Notes: generated by a model from the sequence alone, not told the origin. A DNA stretch of 64,000 bases from Clostridium saccharoperbutylacetonicum N1-4(HMT) (GCF_000340885.1 NC_020291.1:627001-691000); one strand, 5' to 3'. Numbered from the stretch's first letter, positions 45,242 through 55,626 are shown. Numbers and translations are program-made.

Positions 45242-46744
45242 TTGACAAAACAAGAATATGAAAGTATGACCTTAACTAGTTTGAGGGATATTGCAAAGGA
45301 TTTAAATGTTAAAAATATATCTAAATTCAAAAAGCATGAATTGATTGAAGAAATTTTGAAAGGTTCAAATAATTTTATAAAAAAAGATGGAGTTATATTG
45401 AGAGAAAATATAGCACCTAAAGCTGTAAAGGCAGATGAAACTGTAGTTTCAAGGACTGATAATGCAACTGAAGGCGTAGTTTCAAAGCCTAATAATACAA
45501 ATGAAGCTGTAAAGGTAACGCAAAGAGAAGATGTGAAGGTGAATAATAATTCTAATGTGAGTTCAGATAATGCTCGAGTTGAAAAAAATGATAAAAAAGA
45601 AAATCTACGAGAAATGATAAATGATTCTAGTGTTGCAAATGGAATTTTAGAAATATTAGAAAACAATAGTTTTGGGTTTTTAAGATGTAAGAATTATTTA
45701 ACTAGTAGTGACGATATTTATGTATCTCCATCTCAAATTAGAAGATTTAATTTAAGAACAGGAGATGAAGTTGAAGGAAAGGTAAGAGAAGCAAAAGAAG
45801 GAGAAAAATTTAAAGCTCTTTTATTTGTTCAAAAGGTTAACGGAGAAGCCCCAGAAAAGGCTATAGGAAGAAAATCCTTTGAAACCTTAACTCCAATATA
45901 TCCTAAGGAAAGAGTTAGACTAGAAACTTCTGATAGCAATGATTTAGCATCAAGATTAATGGATATAATATGTCCTATTGGTAAGGGGCAAAGAGGTATA
46001 ATAGTAGCGCCACCTAAAGCAGGAAAGACTACAGTATTAAAAAAGATTGCTCAAAATATAGCTAAAAATTATCCTGATACAAAGCTTATTGTATTACTTA
46101 TAGATGAACGACCAGAAGAAGTTACAGATATGAAGAGATCTATAAACGGAGATGTAGTTTATTCAACTTTTGATGAAGAACCACAAAATCATGCTAAAGT
46201 ATCTCAAATGGTTTTAGAACGAGCAAAGAGAATGGTTGAGCAAGGTAAAGATGTTGTTATTCTTCTAGATAGTATAACAAGATTATCGAGGGCATATAAC
46301 CTAACAATAACTCCTACAGGAAGAACTTTATCTGGAGGTCTTGATCCAGGGGCTCTTATTATGCCTAAGAAATTCTTTGGGGCAGCTAGAAAGATTGAAG
46401 AAGGTGGAAGCTTAACAATACTTGCAACTGCACTTGTTGAAACTGGTTCAAGAATGGATGATATGATCTTTGAAGAATTTAAGGGAACAGGAAACATGGA
46501 AGTTCATTTAGATAGAAGATTACAAGAAAGAAGAATTTTCCCTGCAATTGATATTTACAAATCAGGAACTAGAAAAGATGACTTAATTTTATCAAAAGAA
46601 GAATTAGAAGTAGCGTTTTCAATTAGAAGAACTATGTACAAAGATGGGAATATTGAAGATATTACAGAAAATCTTATTAACATATTATCTAAAACTAAAA
46701 ATAATAAAGAATTTATAGAAGTTTTTCAAAAGAGAAATTCATAG
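45242..46744 (+). CDS. rho: Transcription termination factor Rho
   Basis: 500 residues, TTG start after TTGGAGG. An N-terminal Rho_N helical domain (1-40; [20 protein letters not shown]) is followed by a ~75-residue low-complexity insert rich in Asn/Val/Asp. Then come the RNA-binding OB domain ([16 protein letters not shown]) and the RecA-like motor with Walker [10 protein letters not shown] and the [11 protein letters not shown] and GGLDPGAL loops. The disordered insert is typical of clostridial Rho, where it can be very long. Confidence 0.96.
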   Translation: MTKQEYESMTLTSLRDIAKDLNVKNISKFKKHELIEEILKGSNNFIKKDGVILRENIAPKAVKADETVVSRTDNATEGVVSKPNNTNEAVKVTQREDVKVNNNSNVSSDNARVEKNDKKENLREMINDSSVANGILEILENNSFGFLRCKNYLTSSDDIYVSPSQIRRFNLRTGDEVEGKVREAKEGEKFKALLFVQKVNGEAPEKAIGRKSFETLTPIYPKERVRLETSDSNDLASRLMDIICPIGKGQRGIIVAPPKAGKTTVLKKIAQNIAKNYPDTKLIVLLIDERPEEVTDMKRSINGDVVYSTFDEEPQNHAKVSQMVLERAKRMVEQGKDVVILLDSITRLSRAYNLTITPTGRTLSGGLDPGALIMPKKFFGAARKIEEGGSLTILATALVETGSRMDDMIFEEFKGTGNMEVHLDRRLQERRIFPAIDIYKSGTRKDDLILSKEELEVAFSIRRTMYKDGNIEDITENLINILSKTKNNKEFIEVFQKRNS

Positions 46745-46758
46745 TATAAATGAGTGAC

Positions 46759-46797
46759 AAAAAAGATGACCAATATTATAAATGGTCATCTTTTTTT
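46759..46797. terminator. Bidirectional terminator between rho and the glycosyltransferase gene
   Basis: AAAAAAGATGACCA and TGGTCATCTTTTTTT: a 14-bp stem with runs of A and T at both ends, serving both strands. Confidence 0.85.
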
Positions 46798-47901
46798 GCT
46801 GTTAGAAATTAATTTGTTTGAAATATTCACTATTTCAGTTAAAGAATAGGTATCAGCTAATTCTTTTAATTTATTTCTCATTTTTGATAATTCCTCAGGA
46901 TTATTTATTAAATTATCAACTACATTATTAATATTCCGTATGTGTTTTACATGTATGCAGTAACCCTCACCAACTAGAAAATCTATATTTTCATTTTCTT
47001 GGCCAGGAATTGCAAATGGTATAACTAAAGGAATATTTTTTACTATGGATTCTGTAACAGTTAAGCCACCTGGTTTTGATATGATAATGTCACAATAATC
47101 CATTAGATATGAAATATCTTTAGTAAAGCCTAATATATGAAGTTTTTTGTTTTCAAATGTATTGTTGTTGCAGTAACTAGTTAATTTGTTTCTTAAATTA
47201 TCATTTTTTCCGCAAACAACTGTGATTCTTAATTTATGTTTATTTTTTAATAATTCCTTAAGAACTAGAAAAATTGTATTTAATCCAAGGCTACCGCTCA
47301 TTAGCAATAGGTTGAAATACCCATCATTTTTTAATTCATTAACGGATGTAACTTCAGTATAAAATTTGCTATTAATAGGAATACCTAAAGGATATATTTT
47401 GTCTGGATTTATATGTCTATCAACTAGAGATTGTTTTGTATAATTACTACCAGTTATATACACATCAACATAAGGATCTACATATAAATAATGTGCCTTG
47501 AAGTCTGTAACAATTAAAATAAATGGAATTTTTAATCCTTGTTTTTTTAATGGAGAAATCACACTGATATTTATAGAATGTGTGGCAACAATTACATCAG
47601 GATTAAATTCGTTTATTAAAGTAACTGCTTTTCTTCTTGCAAAAAAGAAGAACGGTCTTAAAATTTTGTTAATTAATTTTGTATCAGTTAGGCTGTAAAA
47701 CAAACCGTAAGTTTTTGGGAAGTATGAAGCTAAAAATTCATAACCTATTACAAGTATCTCATTAATGTATTTTGTATTTTTAGCTAGAAGATCCATTTTT
47801 TTTACTTCGTAATTAGCAGCTTTAAAAGATTCTTCTACAGAAGCAGCCGCTTGATTGTGCCCTTGTCCCGTAGAATTAGTTAAAATTAAAACTTTTTTCA
47901 T
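46786..47901 (-). CDS. Diacylglycerol glucosyltransferase-like (GT28)
   Basis: ~371 residues; the ATG at 47901 is preferred (MKKVLILTNSTGQGHNQAAA). It resembles MGDG synthase/UgtP-type GT28 enzymes: N-terminal GHNQAA, DVIVATHSINISVISPL, and the C-terminal donor-binding region MDYCDIIISKPGGLTVTES. These transfer glucose or galactose from a UDP-sugar to diacylglycerol, making membrane glycolipids and lipoteichoic-acid anchors. The exact sugar is not decided. Confidence 0.88.
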   Translation of the reverse strand: MKKVLILTNSTGQGHNQAAASVEESFKAANYEVKKMDLLAKNTKYINEILVIGYEFLASYFPKTYGLFYSLTDTKLINKILRPFFFFARRKAVTLINEFNPDVIVATHSINISVISPLKKQGLKIPFILIVTDFKAHYLYVDPYVDVYITGSNYTKQSLVDRHINPDKIYPLGIPINSKFYTEVTSVNELKNDGYFNLLLMSGSLGLNTIFLVLKELLKNKHKLRITVVCGKNDNLRNKLTSYCNNNTFENKKLHILGFTKDISYLMDYCDIIISKPGGLTVTESIVKNIPLVIPFAIPGQENENIDFLVGEGYCIHVKHIRNINNVVDNLINNPEELSKMRNKLKELADTYSLTEIVNISNKLISNSKKR

Positions 47902-48149
47902 GAAAGTCACTCATTTCAAAATGTATTATATTACATGGCTTACCATGTATATTATATTATATATATATTATAATATACATAAAAAAATATTAAGAATTGG
48001 TTAATATTTCTTAATTAATATGATTCTTTATGTATTGATAAGCATGAAGTAAAGTGGCTATACCACATTTTGTTGTTAATTTTAATATATGAAAATATAA
48101 AGTATATGAATTTAACTTTAAAATATATTTATTTCTGAAACATTAAAAA

Positions 48150-48171
48150 AAGGAAAGACTGTGTCTTTCCT
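48150..48171 (-). terminator. Intrinsic terminator of rpmE
   Basis: GGAAAGAC and GTCTTTCC flank a 3-nt loop; on the minus strand a T7 run follows. Confidence 0.8.
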
Positions 48172-48178
48172 AGGGGTA

Positions 48179-48385
48179 TTACTTTTTGTCAAGGTTGAAT
48201 CTCTTGTTGAATTTATCAACTCTTCCACCAACGTCAACAATTTTTTGTTTACCAGTGAAGAATGGGTGGCATTTAGAGCATATTTCAACTTTTAGTTCTT
48301 CTTTAGTAGAACCAGTAGTGAAAGTGTTTCCACATGCGCACTTAACCACTGCTTCGTGGTATTCTGGATGTATGCCTTCTCTCAT
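48179..48385 (-). CDS. rpmE: 50S ribosomal protein L31 (zinc type)
   Basis: 68 residues, [20 protein letters not shown], with the paired cysteines CAC and CSKC that bind zinc, then [19 protein letters not shown]. It is a component of the large subunit at the inter-subunit bridge. The zinc (C+) form is the one used when zinc is sufficient. The ATG follows GAAAGAGGTG. Confidence 0.96.
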   Translation of the reverse strand: MREGIHPEYHEAVVKCACGNTFTTGSTKEELKVEICSKCHPFFTGKQKIVDVGGRVDKFNKRFNLDKK

Positions 48386-48569
48386 TATTTTTCACCTCTT
48401 TCAATTATATAAACTTATGTTAATTATTCAATAACAACCATTAGATTATAGCACAGTGGAATTTTAGCGTCAATAATTAATTAGATTAGCAATAATATAA
48501 AAATATCTTTTTATGATGAGAATTAAATGATATAATCGAGTATGATACCTAAAAGGAGAATATTAATAA

Positions 48570-49154
48570 ATGAGTAAATTATATTTTAGATATGGTGCAA
48601 TGAACTCTGGTAAGTCAACTCATTTGATGCAGGTTGCACATAATTATGAAGAACGTGGTATGAAAATAGTAATTATGAAACCTAAAGTTGATAATAAAGG
48701 TGGAGAAACTCTTGTATCAAGACTTGGTGTAAAAAGAAAAGTGGATTTTTTGATATCTGAAGCTGAGGATATTAGAGAAATAGTACATAGTTATTTAAAT
48801 AAAAATCAGAATATAGATTGCATATTAGTAGATGAAGTTCAATTTTTAAAAAGCCAGCAAATTGATGAGCTATTTGAAATTGCTGTGAAAATTAATATTC
48901 CTATTATATGTTATGGACTTAGGACAGATTTTAAAAGAAACGGGTTTGAAGGTAGTACAAGGCTGCTACTGCTCGCGCATAGTATTGAAGAAATGAAGAC
49001 GATATGTGCGTGTGGTAAAAAGGCAATATTTAATGGAAGAAAAATAAATAATGAATTTGTCTTTGAAGGTCAACAGATTGCAATTGATGAGCAAGATAAT
49101 GTACAATATGAATCTTTATGTGGAGAATGTTATTACAAATTTAAAGAAAAATAA
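48570..49154 (+). CDS. tdk: Thymidine kinase
   Basis: 194 residues. P-loop GAMNSGKSTH at residues 8-17, the active-site loop ILVDEVQFLK, the lasso YGLRTDFKRNGFEG, and zinc cysteines in CACGKK and CGECY. It is the type II (TK1-like) enzyme that phosphorylates thymidine from DNA salvage. In clostridia it is commonly next to rpmE and prmC. Confidence 0.97.
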   Translation: MSKLYFRYGAMNSGKSTHLMQVAHNYEERGMKIVIMKPKVDNKGGETLVSRLGVKRKVDFLISEAEDIREIVHSYLNKNQNIDCILVDEVQFLKSQQIDELFEIAVKINIPIICYGLRTDFKRNGFEGSTRLLLLAHSIEEMKTICACGKKAIFNGRKINNEFVFEGQQIAIDEQDNVQYESLCGECYYKFKEK

Positions 49155-49180
49155 TATAAGAGAGTAAGTGATTTAGATAA

Positions 49181-50938
49181 ATGAAAAGATGTGATGTTGG
49201 AGGGCAGGCAGTCATAGAAGGTGTTATGATGCGAGGTAGTAAAAGCCTAGCAACGGCTGTTAGAACTCCAAAAGGAAATATACAGATAGATTTTAAGGAT
49301 AACAGGCCTATTACCAAGAAATTCCCGTTTTTAAATATACCTTTTCTTAGAGGCTTCTTTGTACTTGTGGAGTCAATGAAAATTGGTATGGAATCTTTAA
49401 ATTATTCAGCTTCATTTTTAGAAGATGAAGAAGAAGAACCATCAAAATTTGAGAAATGGCTTGAAAACAAATTGGGTGAAAAAGCTAATAATGTGCTAAT
49501 TGGAATAACTATGTTTATCTCATTTATTTTTGCAATAGGGCTTTTTGTTGCATTGCCTACAGGAATAGCTTCTTTTTTTAAAGTTCTAAGTGTTTCTAAT
49601 GTTGTTTTAAATTTGGTTGAAGCTGTTATAAGAATAATAATACTTCTATTATATATGTTTTTAATAAGCAAACTTAGTGACATATATAGAGTGTTTCAAT
49701 ATCATGGTGCTGAACATAAGACTATATTTTGTTATGAAGCTATGGAAGAGCTAACAGTAGAAAATGTTAGAAAACAACCAAGACTTCATCCTAGATGTGG
49801 AACAAATTTTTTATTCTTAGTTATGTTTGTTAGTATAATAGTTTTTTCTTTTACTGGATGGGGTGGAATTGTAGAAAGATTAGTGCTTAGAATTGTATTT
49901 ATACCAGTAGTTACAGGAATAAGTTATGAACTTATAAAATGGCTTGGTAAAAATGACAGCATATTAGCTAAAATCATAGCATATCCAGGTCTTAAGTTAC
50001 AATTATTAACTACTAAAGAGCCTGATGATTCACAAATTGAAGTGGCTATTGCATCTTTAAAAGCTGCAGAAGGAATTAAGGATGCTAAAAAAATTGAAGA
50101 TCTAATAAATTCTGGAACAGTTACTTTAAAAGATAAAGGAATTGATACAGCTAGATTAGATGCTGAGTTATTATTAGGAAGCGTAATTGAAAAGGAAAGA
50201 GTTTATTTAATTACTCATAAAGAAGAAGAAGTTAGTGAAGAGGATACTAAAAAGTACTTTGATTTAATTGAAAAACGTAGAAATAAAATGCCTGTTAAAT
50301 ATATTTTAAATAAATGTGAATTTATGGGGCTTGATTTATACGTTGAAGAAGGGGTTTTAATACCAAGAGATGATACGGAAATATTAGTTGAAGAAGTGCT
50401 TAAACTTATAGACGAAAGTGAAGAAAAGTATATATGTGATTTATGTTCAGGATCAGGGGCTATTGGTATAGCATTGGCAAGTTTTAGGCAAAATATAAAG
50501 GTAGATTTAATAGATTATTATCCAATCCCAGAAAAAGTTTCGTTAATTAATATACAAAAAATTAATCTGGAGAATAGAGTTACTTTTGTGAAAAGTGATT
50601 TGTTAGAAAAGCCTATAGAAGAGAAAAAAATATATGACATTATAGTTTCAAATCCTCCTTATATAGAAGAGGAAGAAATAAGTAAACTTATGGAAGATGT
50701 GAAGAATTATGAGCCTCATACAGCATTAAGTGGAGGTATCGATGGATTAGATTTCTATAAAAAAATAATTAGTCAAAGTCGAGAAGTTTTGCGGACATAT
50801 GGCATATTAGCTTTTGAAATAGGATATAATCAAGGAGAAAGCGTAAAGTCTTTAATGGAAGAAAATGATTTTAAAGATGTAAGAGTAATTAAAGATTTTG
50901 CTGGTCTAGACAGAATAGTTATAGCAGTTAAGAGTTAA
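49181..50938 (+). CDS. prmC: Fused DUF1385 (YqhQ-like) membrane protein and release-factor glutamine methyltransferase PrmC
   Basis: 585 residues in one frame. Residues ~1-300 are the DUF1385/YqhQ protein: GGQAVIEGVMMRGSKSLATA, membrane helices near 105-130, 135-160, 205-225 and 230-250, and FQYHGAEHKTIFCYE. Residues ~305-585 are PrmC: the N-terminal helical domain (LDAELLLGSVIEKERVYLIT), IPRDDTEILVEE, the SAM loop CDLCSGSGAIGIALA and the catalytic NPPY in VSNPPYIEEEE. PrmC methylates the GGQ glutamine of release factors; prfA follows directly. The fusion places a soluble methyltransferase on a membrane protein. Confidence 0.92.
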   Translation: MKRCDVGGQAVIEGVMMRGSKSLATAVRTPKGNIQIDFKDNRPITKKFPFLNIPFLRGFFVLVESMKIGMESLNYSASFLEDEEEEPSKFEKWLENKLGEKANNVLIGITMFISFIFAIGLFVALPTGIASFFKVLSVSNVVLNLVEAVIRIIILLLYMFLISKLSDIYRVFQYHGAEHKTIFCYEAMEELTVENVRKQPRLHPRCGTNFLFLVMFVSIIVFSFTGWGGIVERLVLRIVFIPVVTGISYELIKWLGKNDSILAKIIAYPGLKLQLLTTKEPDDSQIEVAIASLKAAEGIKDAKKIEDLINSGTVTLKDKGIDTARLDAELLLGSVIEKERVYLITHKEEEVSEEDTKKYFDLIEKRRNKMPVKYILNKCEFMGLDLYVEEGVLIPRDDTEILVEEVLKLIDESEEKYICDLCSGSGAIGIALASFRQNIKVDLIDYYPIPEKVSLINIQKINLENRVTFVKSDLLEKPIEEKKIYDIIVSNPPYIEEEEISKLMEDVKNYEPHTALSGGIDGLDFYKKIISQSREVLRTYGILAFEIGYNQGESVKSLMEENDFKDVRVIKDFAGLDRIVIAVKS

Positions 50939-50961
50939 TGTAGTTTACAGGTTACAATTTA

Positions 50962-51054
50962 CAGTTTACAGTTAGAGGTGAGAAAAGTCAGGGATTTTTC
51001 TTGGAATATAAATTATAGAAATTACGAAGTAATTCCAACATTAACTGTAAACTG
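50962..51054. repeat. Small inverted-repeat element before prfA
   Basis: CAGTTTACAGTTA (50962-50974) and TAACTGTAAACTG (51042-51054) are perfect 13-bp arms around ~67 bp, with an inner TTGGAAT/ATTCCAA pair. The size and symmetry are MITE-like. Confidence 0.5.
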
Positions 51055-51123
51055 ACAATTGTTAACTGACCAATTTTGTGGTATAATGAAAAAATGTGAA
51101 AAAATAAGTACGGAGTGATTTAG

Positions 51124-52206
51124 ATGTTATTAGATAGATTAGAGTTCATAGAAAATAAATATGATGAATTATCAGTTAAGATCAGTGACCCATCAATTAT
51201 GCAGAATCAAAATGAATGGAGAAAGCTTTGTAAAGAACATGCTGACTTAGAAGTAATAGTTAATGCTTATAGAGAATATAAGAAAGTTATAGAAGACTTA
51301 GAAGCTAACAAAGAAATGCTAAGTGGCGAAAGCGACAAAGAAATGAGAGAAATGCTAAATGAAGAAATAGCTGATCTTACTAATAAAGAAGCAGAATTAG
51401 AAAATCAAATACAAATTTTATTATTACCAAAAGACCCTAATGATGAAAAGAATGTATTCGTTGAAATCAGAGGTGGTGCAGGTGGTGAAGAAGCAGCACT
51501 ATTTGCATACAATTTATTTAGAATGTATACAAGATACGCAGAAACTCAAAGATGGTCAGTTGAAATTATGAGTTTAAATGAAACTGATCTTGGTGGATTT
51601 AAAGAAGTTGTATTTATGATTAAAGGTAATGGAGCTTATTCAAAATTAAAGTATGAAAGTGGAGTACATAGAGTTCAAAGAGTACCAGATACTGAATCAA
51701 GTGGAAGAATTCATACATCAACAGTAACAGTAGCGGTACTTGCAGAAGTTGATGACGTTGAAATTGAAGTTTTAGATAAAGATATAAGAATAGATGTATT
51801 TAGAGCATCTGGTAATGGAGGACAATGCGTTAATACTACAGATTCAGCTGTTAGAATTACACATATACCTAGTGGATTAGTTGTTTCGTGTCAAGATGAA
51901 AAATCACAGTTGAAAAATAAAGAAAAAGCTATGAAGGTTTTAAAATCAAGACTTTTTGAGCAAGCAGAAAGAGAAAGAGCAGAAGGAATTGCTGAAGATA
52001 GAAAGAGTCAAGTTGGAACTGGAGACAGAAGTGAGAGAATTAGAACTTATAATTACCCACAAGGAAGAATTACTGATCACAGAATTGGCTTGACTTTATA
52101 TAAATTAGACGCATTCTTAGGCGGAGATCTTGATGAAATGATAAATTCACTTATTACAGCAGACCAAGCGGAAAAAATGAAGTTAATGGGAAATACAGAA
52201 GTGTAA
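51124..52206 (+). CDS. prfA: Peptide chain release factor 1
   Basis: 360 residues. Catalytic GGQ in [20 protein letters not shown] near residue 235; the stop-codon recognition PXT region and the [15 protein letters not shown] [19 protein letters not shown] are present. It terminates translation at UAA/UAG. The conserved methylation glutamine is the target of the PrmC half encoded just upstream. Confidence 0.96.
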   Translation: MLLDRLEFIENKYDELSVKISDPSIMQNQNEWRKLCKEHADLEVIVNAYREYKKVIEDLEANKEMLSGESDKEMREMLNEEIADLTNKEAELENQIQILLLPKDPNDEKNVFVEIRGGAGGEEAALFAYNLFRMYTRYAETQRWSVEIMSLNETDLGGFKEVVFMIKGNGAYSKLKYESGVHRVQRVPDTESSGRIHTSTVTVAVLAEVDDVEIEVLDKDIRIDVFRASGNGGQCVNTTDSAVRITHIPSGLVVSCQDEKSQLKNKEKAMKVLKSRLFEQAERERAEGIAEDRKSQVGTGDRSERIRTYNYPQGRITDHRIGLTLYKLDAFLGGDLDEMINSLITADQAEKMKLMGNTEV

Positions 52207-52268
52207 TATTTACCAAGAAAGCCTTGCATTAGTTTGTGAGGCTTTCAAAGTACTTTGGGAGATTAGAT

Positions 52269-52856
52269 ATGGATATATATAGGGCTGTTAAAAGAGAAAA
52301 AGCACATCTTAGAATATTTTTAATTATAATGGGTTTAATTGCTTGTATACTTCCTTTAGCGTTATTAGTCACTGGATTAACAAAAGTATTTTATATAAGC
52401 TATGTGTTTTTTATTGAGTTGTTAATTGTAATTTCTATTATTATTAAAATGAATGGATATAAGGTTGAATACAGATATTTAAGTAATAGGTTAATATTTA
52501 AAACGGGGATTTTTACAAAAGAAAATTTAATTATATGTGATAAAGTTGCTTTAGTACATACAAATAAATCAGATTTTGATTTAGAAATAGTTATTGTTAC
52601 GAGTGTAGTTTTTAAAAATAGAGCATTGAGACCAATAGATAAAAACTTTTTTAAAAGATATCCTCAAATATCTAAGGATTATAATGCTATTAAACAGATA
52701 AATCCTCAAAACGATTATTACTTTCAAGTTATTAAAAGAGGTGGTCTTAAAAAATATTTATTACTTGATTCAATATATAGACATTGTGTAAAAGCTATAT
52801 ATACTGGTGAAAGTATACAGAATATAAAAATAGCAAGAGGGCAGCTTATAGTTTAA
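52269..52856 (+). CDS. Membrane protein with bacterial PH-like domain
   Basis: ~195 residues from the ATG at 52269 (GGGAGATTAGAT just upstream). Two helices (FLIIMGLIACILPLALLV and VFFIELLIVISIIIKMNG) are followed by a bPH2-like strand region (KVEYRYLSNRLIFKTGIFTK, CDKVALVHTNKSDFDLEIV). The role of such proteins is not established. Confidence 0.6.
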   Translation: MDIYRAVKREKAHLRIFLIIMGLIACILPLALLVTGLTKVFYISYVFFIELLIVISIIIKMNGYKVEYRYLSNRLIFKTGIFTKENLIICDKVALVHTNKSDFDLEIVIVTSVVFKNRALRPIDKNFFKRYPQISKDYNAIKQINPQNDYYFQVIKRGGLKKYLLLDSIYRHCVKAIYTGESIQNIKIARGQLIV

Positions 52857-52978
52857 TACATACATTTCAATTGTCAATTAATGATAAAATCCATTAGGGA
52901 TTTCTTGAAGTGAGATGTAAAATCTTAATTAGAACTTATATATAATTAATGTGCTGATTCGGAAAGAGGTGTTGTTAG

Positions 52979-54028
52979 TTGAAAACTAAGGTTTATATAA
53001 TTAAAGATCCTAAAGTAGATGAAAAGAAAATAGTAGAAGCAGCTGAAATTATTAAAAATGGAGGTATTGTAGTATTTCCAACCGAAACAGTTTATGGGTT
53101 AGGTGCAGATGCACTTAATGAAAAAGCAGTGGAAAAAGTATTTATGGCTAAAGGAAGACCGCAGGATAATCCGTTAATTATTCATGTTGCTTCAAAAAAT
53201 GTGGAACTGTATGCAAAAGAAGTTCCAGAGGTTGCAAAACAATTGATAGACAAATTTTGGCCAGGTCCGTTAACAGTTATTTTAAAGAAGAAGGATATAA
53301 TACCTGGAGTTACTAGTGCTAATTTAGATTCAATAGGTATTAGAATGCCAGATGATGAGATTGCTAGAAAGTTGATTGAACTGTCTAATACTACTATAGC
53401 TGCACCATCGGCCAATATAAGTGGAAGACCAAGTCCGACAGATTTTCAAAGATGTATAGAAGATTTAGATGAAAAAGTTGATTGTATTTTAGGTGGAGAG
53501 CAAAGCAATATTGGAGTTGAATCTACTATTGTTGATTGTACTGTAGTTCCACCTATTGTTTTGCGTCCGGGTGGAATAACATTGGAGATGCTTAGAGGGG
53601 TTGATTCTGGTATTCAGTTAGATAAGGCTATTATGCAAAAGCCTCAAGAGAATTTAAAGCCTAAAGCTCCAGGTATGAAGTATAAACATTACTCCCCTAA
53701 TGCTAAAGTTACGGTAATAACTGGAGAAAGAAAAAAAACTATTGAAAAAATAAAAGAAATGGTACACTATAATATAGAAAAAGGTAAGAAAGTTTGTATT
53801 TTAACTGTTGAAGAAAATGTTAATGAATATACAGATGGAGTTAGCATAGTGATAGGCAGCATAAAAGATTTATCAACTGTAGCTAGAAATTTGTTTGAAG
53901 CCTTAAGAAAATGCGATGATTTAGGAGCAGATATAGTTTTGGCTGAGGGATATGAAGAAAAGGGTGTAGGTATAGCTATTATGAATAGATTAAATAAGGC
54001 AGCTGGATTTGATATTATTGAGGTTTAA
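52979..54028 (+). CDS. sua5: Threonylcarbamoyl-AMP synthase
   Basis: 349 residues, TTG start after GGAAAGAGGTG. YrdC domain (1-215; IKNGGIVVFPTETVYGLGAD, KGRPQDNPLIIHV, SIGIRMPDDEIARKL, APSANISGRPSPTDF) plus the C-terminal Sua5 domain (from ~235; KYKHYSPNAKVTVITG). It makes threonylcarbamoyl-AMP for the t6A37 modification of ANN-decoding tRNAs. The neighbourhood with prmC and prfA is standard. Confidence 0.95.
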   Translation: MKTKVYIIKDPKVDEKKIVEAAEIIKNGGIVVFPTETVYGLGADALNEKAVEKVFMAKGRPQDNPLIIHVASKNVELYAKEVPEVAKQLIDKFWPGPLTVILKKKDIIPGVTSANLDSIGIRMPDDEIARKLIELSNTTIAAPSANISGRPSPTDFQRCIEDLDEKVDCILGGEQSNIGVESTIVDCTVVPPIVLRPGGITLEMLRGVDSGIQLDKAIMQKPQENLKPKAPGMKYKHYSPNAKVTVITGERKKTIEKIKEMVHYNIEKGKKVCILTVEENVNEYTDGVSIVIGSIKDLSTVARNLFEALRKCDDLGADIVLAEGYEEKGVGIAIMNRLNKAAGFDIIEV

Positions 54029-54050
54029 CTCAGTTAGCAATGTTAAATTA

Positions 54051-54078
54051 TCAATTGTCAATTGTCAATTGTCAATTG
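54051..54078. repeat. Tandem 7-bp repeat, four units
   Basis: TCAATTG repeated four times in the sua5-rpiB gap; each unit includes the palindrome CAATTG. Related TCAATTGTCAATT and TGATAATTGATAATTGG patches occur at ~52866 and ~45029. Confidence 0.7.
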
Positions 54079-54140
54079 CGAAAATATATTCTAAAATAAT
54101 ATATTTCTAATTAATAAATATGATTTGGAGATGATTTGTT

Positions 54141-54590
54141 ATGAAAATTGCAATAGGATGCGATCATGGTGGAGTAGAACTAAAAAATGAAATAATTAAG
54201 TTTTTAAATGGCGAAGGATATGAAGTAAAAGATTTTGGAACACATTCAACAGATTCATGCGATTATCCTGATATTGCATTACCAGTAGCAGAAGCTGTAG
54301 TTGCAAAAGAATATGAATTTGGAATATTAATTTGTGGTACAGGAATAGGAATAGGCATTGCTGCAAACAAGGTTCCAGGTATTAGAGCTGCATTGTGTTC
54401 AGATACCTTTAGTGCACATGCAACAAGAGAGCATAATAATGCAAATATATTAACTATGGGTCAAAGAGTTGTTGGAACAGGTCTTGCTTTAGATATTGTA
54501 AAAACTTTCTTATCATCAAAATTTGAAGGTGACAGACATCAAAAAAGAATAAACAAGATTTCAGATATAGAAAAAAAATACACACATTAA
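54141..54590 (+). CDS. rpiB: Ribose-5-phosphate isomerase B
   Basis: 149 residues. KIAIGCDHGGVELKNEIIKF at the N-terminus, CDYPDIALPVAEAV, GILICGTGIGIGIAANK with the catalytic Cys, and HATREHNNANILTMG. It interconverts ribose-5-phosphate and ribulose-5-phosphate in the pentose phosphate pathway. The ATG follows TTTGGAGATG. Confidence 0.96.
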   Translation: MKIAIGCDHGGVELKNEIIKFLNGEGYEVKDFGTHSTDSCDYPDIALPVAEAVVAKEYEFGILICGTGIGIGIAANKVPGIRAALCSDTFSAHATREHNNANILTMGQRVVGTGLALDIVKTFLSSKFEGDRHQKRINKISDIEKKYTH

Positions 54591-54960
54591 AAAAAGCAGC
54601 TATGCTGCAACCAAGATCATAAAAAACAAACTATATTCTGCGAAAGCCTAAAAAATGCAGATATACTATGATAAAGATAAAGAAAAAAGCAGCTATGCTG
54701 CAACCAAGATCATAAAAAACAAACTATATTCTGCGAAAGTCTAAAAAATGCAGATATACTATGATAAAGATAAAGAAAAAAGCAGCTATGCTGCAATTAA
54801 GATCATTAATAAAATAGGTATGATGTAACTGCAAGCGATAAAAAAGCAGGTATACTGAACTAAGAATATAAAAAGAACAGACATACATTGCTAAGGTTAT
54901 CAAAAAGCAGTTATGCAGTACTGAAAAACATAAATTAGAAAATACATATAATGTATAAAA
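54591..54960. repeat. 93-bp tandem repeat between rpiB and upp
   Basis: Two nearly identical 93-bp units (54591-54683 and 54684-54776, one difference seen) are followed by a partial third (from 54777) and then degenerate copies to ~54930. Each unit starts AAAAAGCAGCTATGCTGCAA, a small hairpin. A weaker cousin TGCAGATATACT lies mid-unit, and later copies read GCAGGTATACTG, ACAGACATACATTG and GCAGTTATGCAGTA. No coding frame survives through it. Confidence 0.85.
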
Positions 54961-54996
54961 TATAAATATCAATAGTAAAATTGGAGGAATAAAAAA

Positions 54997-55626
54997 ATGA
55001 GTAAAGTTATCGAGATAAATCACCCACTAATATTACATAAGTTAGCCTTCTTAAGGGATGAAAAAACAGGGTCAAAGGATTTTAGAAAGTTAGTAGAAGA
55101 AATTTCTATGTTAATGGCTTATGAAGTTACAAGAGATTTTCATACAGAAGAAGTAGAAGTGAAGACACCAGTAGCTGTGGCAAAGTGTAAAATGCTTGCA
55201 GGTAAGAAAATGGCAGTAGTTCCGATTTTAAGAGCTGGTCTTGGAATGGTTGATGGAGTATTAAATTTGATTCCAGCAGCTAAAGTTGGTCATATTGGAT
55301 TATATAGAGATGAAGAAACACTTCAACCTGTTGAATATTTTTGTAAATTACCACAAGATATAGCTGAAAGAGATATTATAGTAGTTGATCCAATGCTTGC
55401 AACAGGAGGATCTTCAATAGATGCTTTAACTATGCTTAAAAATAGAGGAGCAAAAAATTTAAAATTAATGTGTTTAGTAGGTGCCCCAGAAGGAATTGAA
55501 GCTGTTAAAAAAGCACATGATGATGTTGATATTTACTTAGCATCTATAGATGAAAAATTAAATGAACATGGTTATATAGTACCAGGTCTTGGTGATGCAG
55601 GAGATAGATTATTTGGAACTAAGTAA
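54997..55626 (+). CDS. upp: Uracil phosphoribosyltransferase
   Basis: 209 residues. [40 protein letters not shown] and the PRPP loop [15 protein letters not shown] are diagnostic; the C-terminal [13 protein letters not shown] closes the uracil site. It salvages uracil to UMP. The ATG follows TTGGAGG, directly after the tandem repeats. Confidence 0.97.
   Translation: MSKVIEINHPLILHKLAFLRDEKTGSKDFRKLVEEISMLMAYEVTRDFHTEEVEVKTPVAVAKCKMLAGKKMAVVPILRAGLGMVDGVLNLIPAAKVGHIGLYRDEETLQPVEYFCKLPQDIAERDIIVVDPMLATGGSSIDALTMLKNRGAKNLKLMCLVGAPEGIEAVKKAHDDVDIYLASIDEKLNEHGYIVPGLGDAGDRLFGTK

Noticed and set aside
45127..45666. Minus-strand ORF of 179 codons
   Set aside because: It is antisense to the start of rho, with the Ser/Phe/Leu composition of a shadow frame and no ribosome site.
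54591..54960. CRISPR array between rpiB and upp
   Set aside because: The 93-bp units are contiguous, with no unique spacers, and the sub-repeats are degenerate.
54724..55023. Minus-strand ORF of 99 codons across the tandem repeat
   Set aside because: It is a by-product of repeat sequence, has unusual composition (Phe/Tyr/Ile-rich), no ribosome site and overlaps the start of upp.
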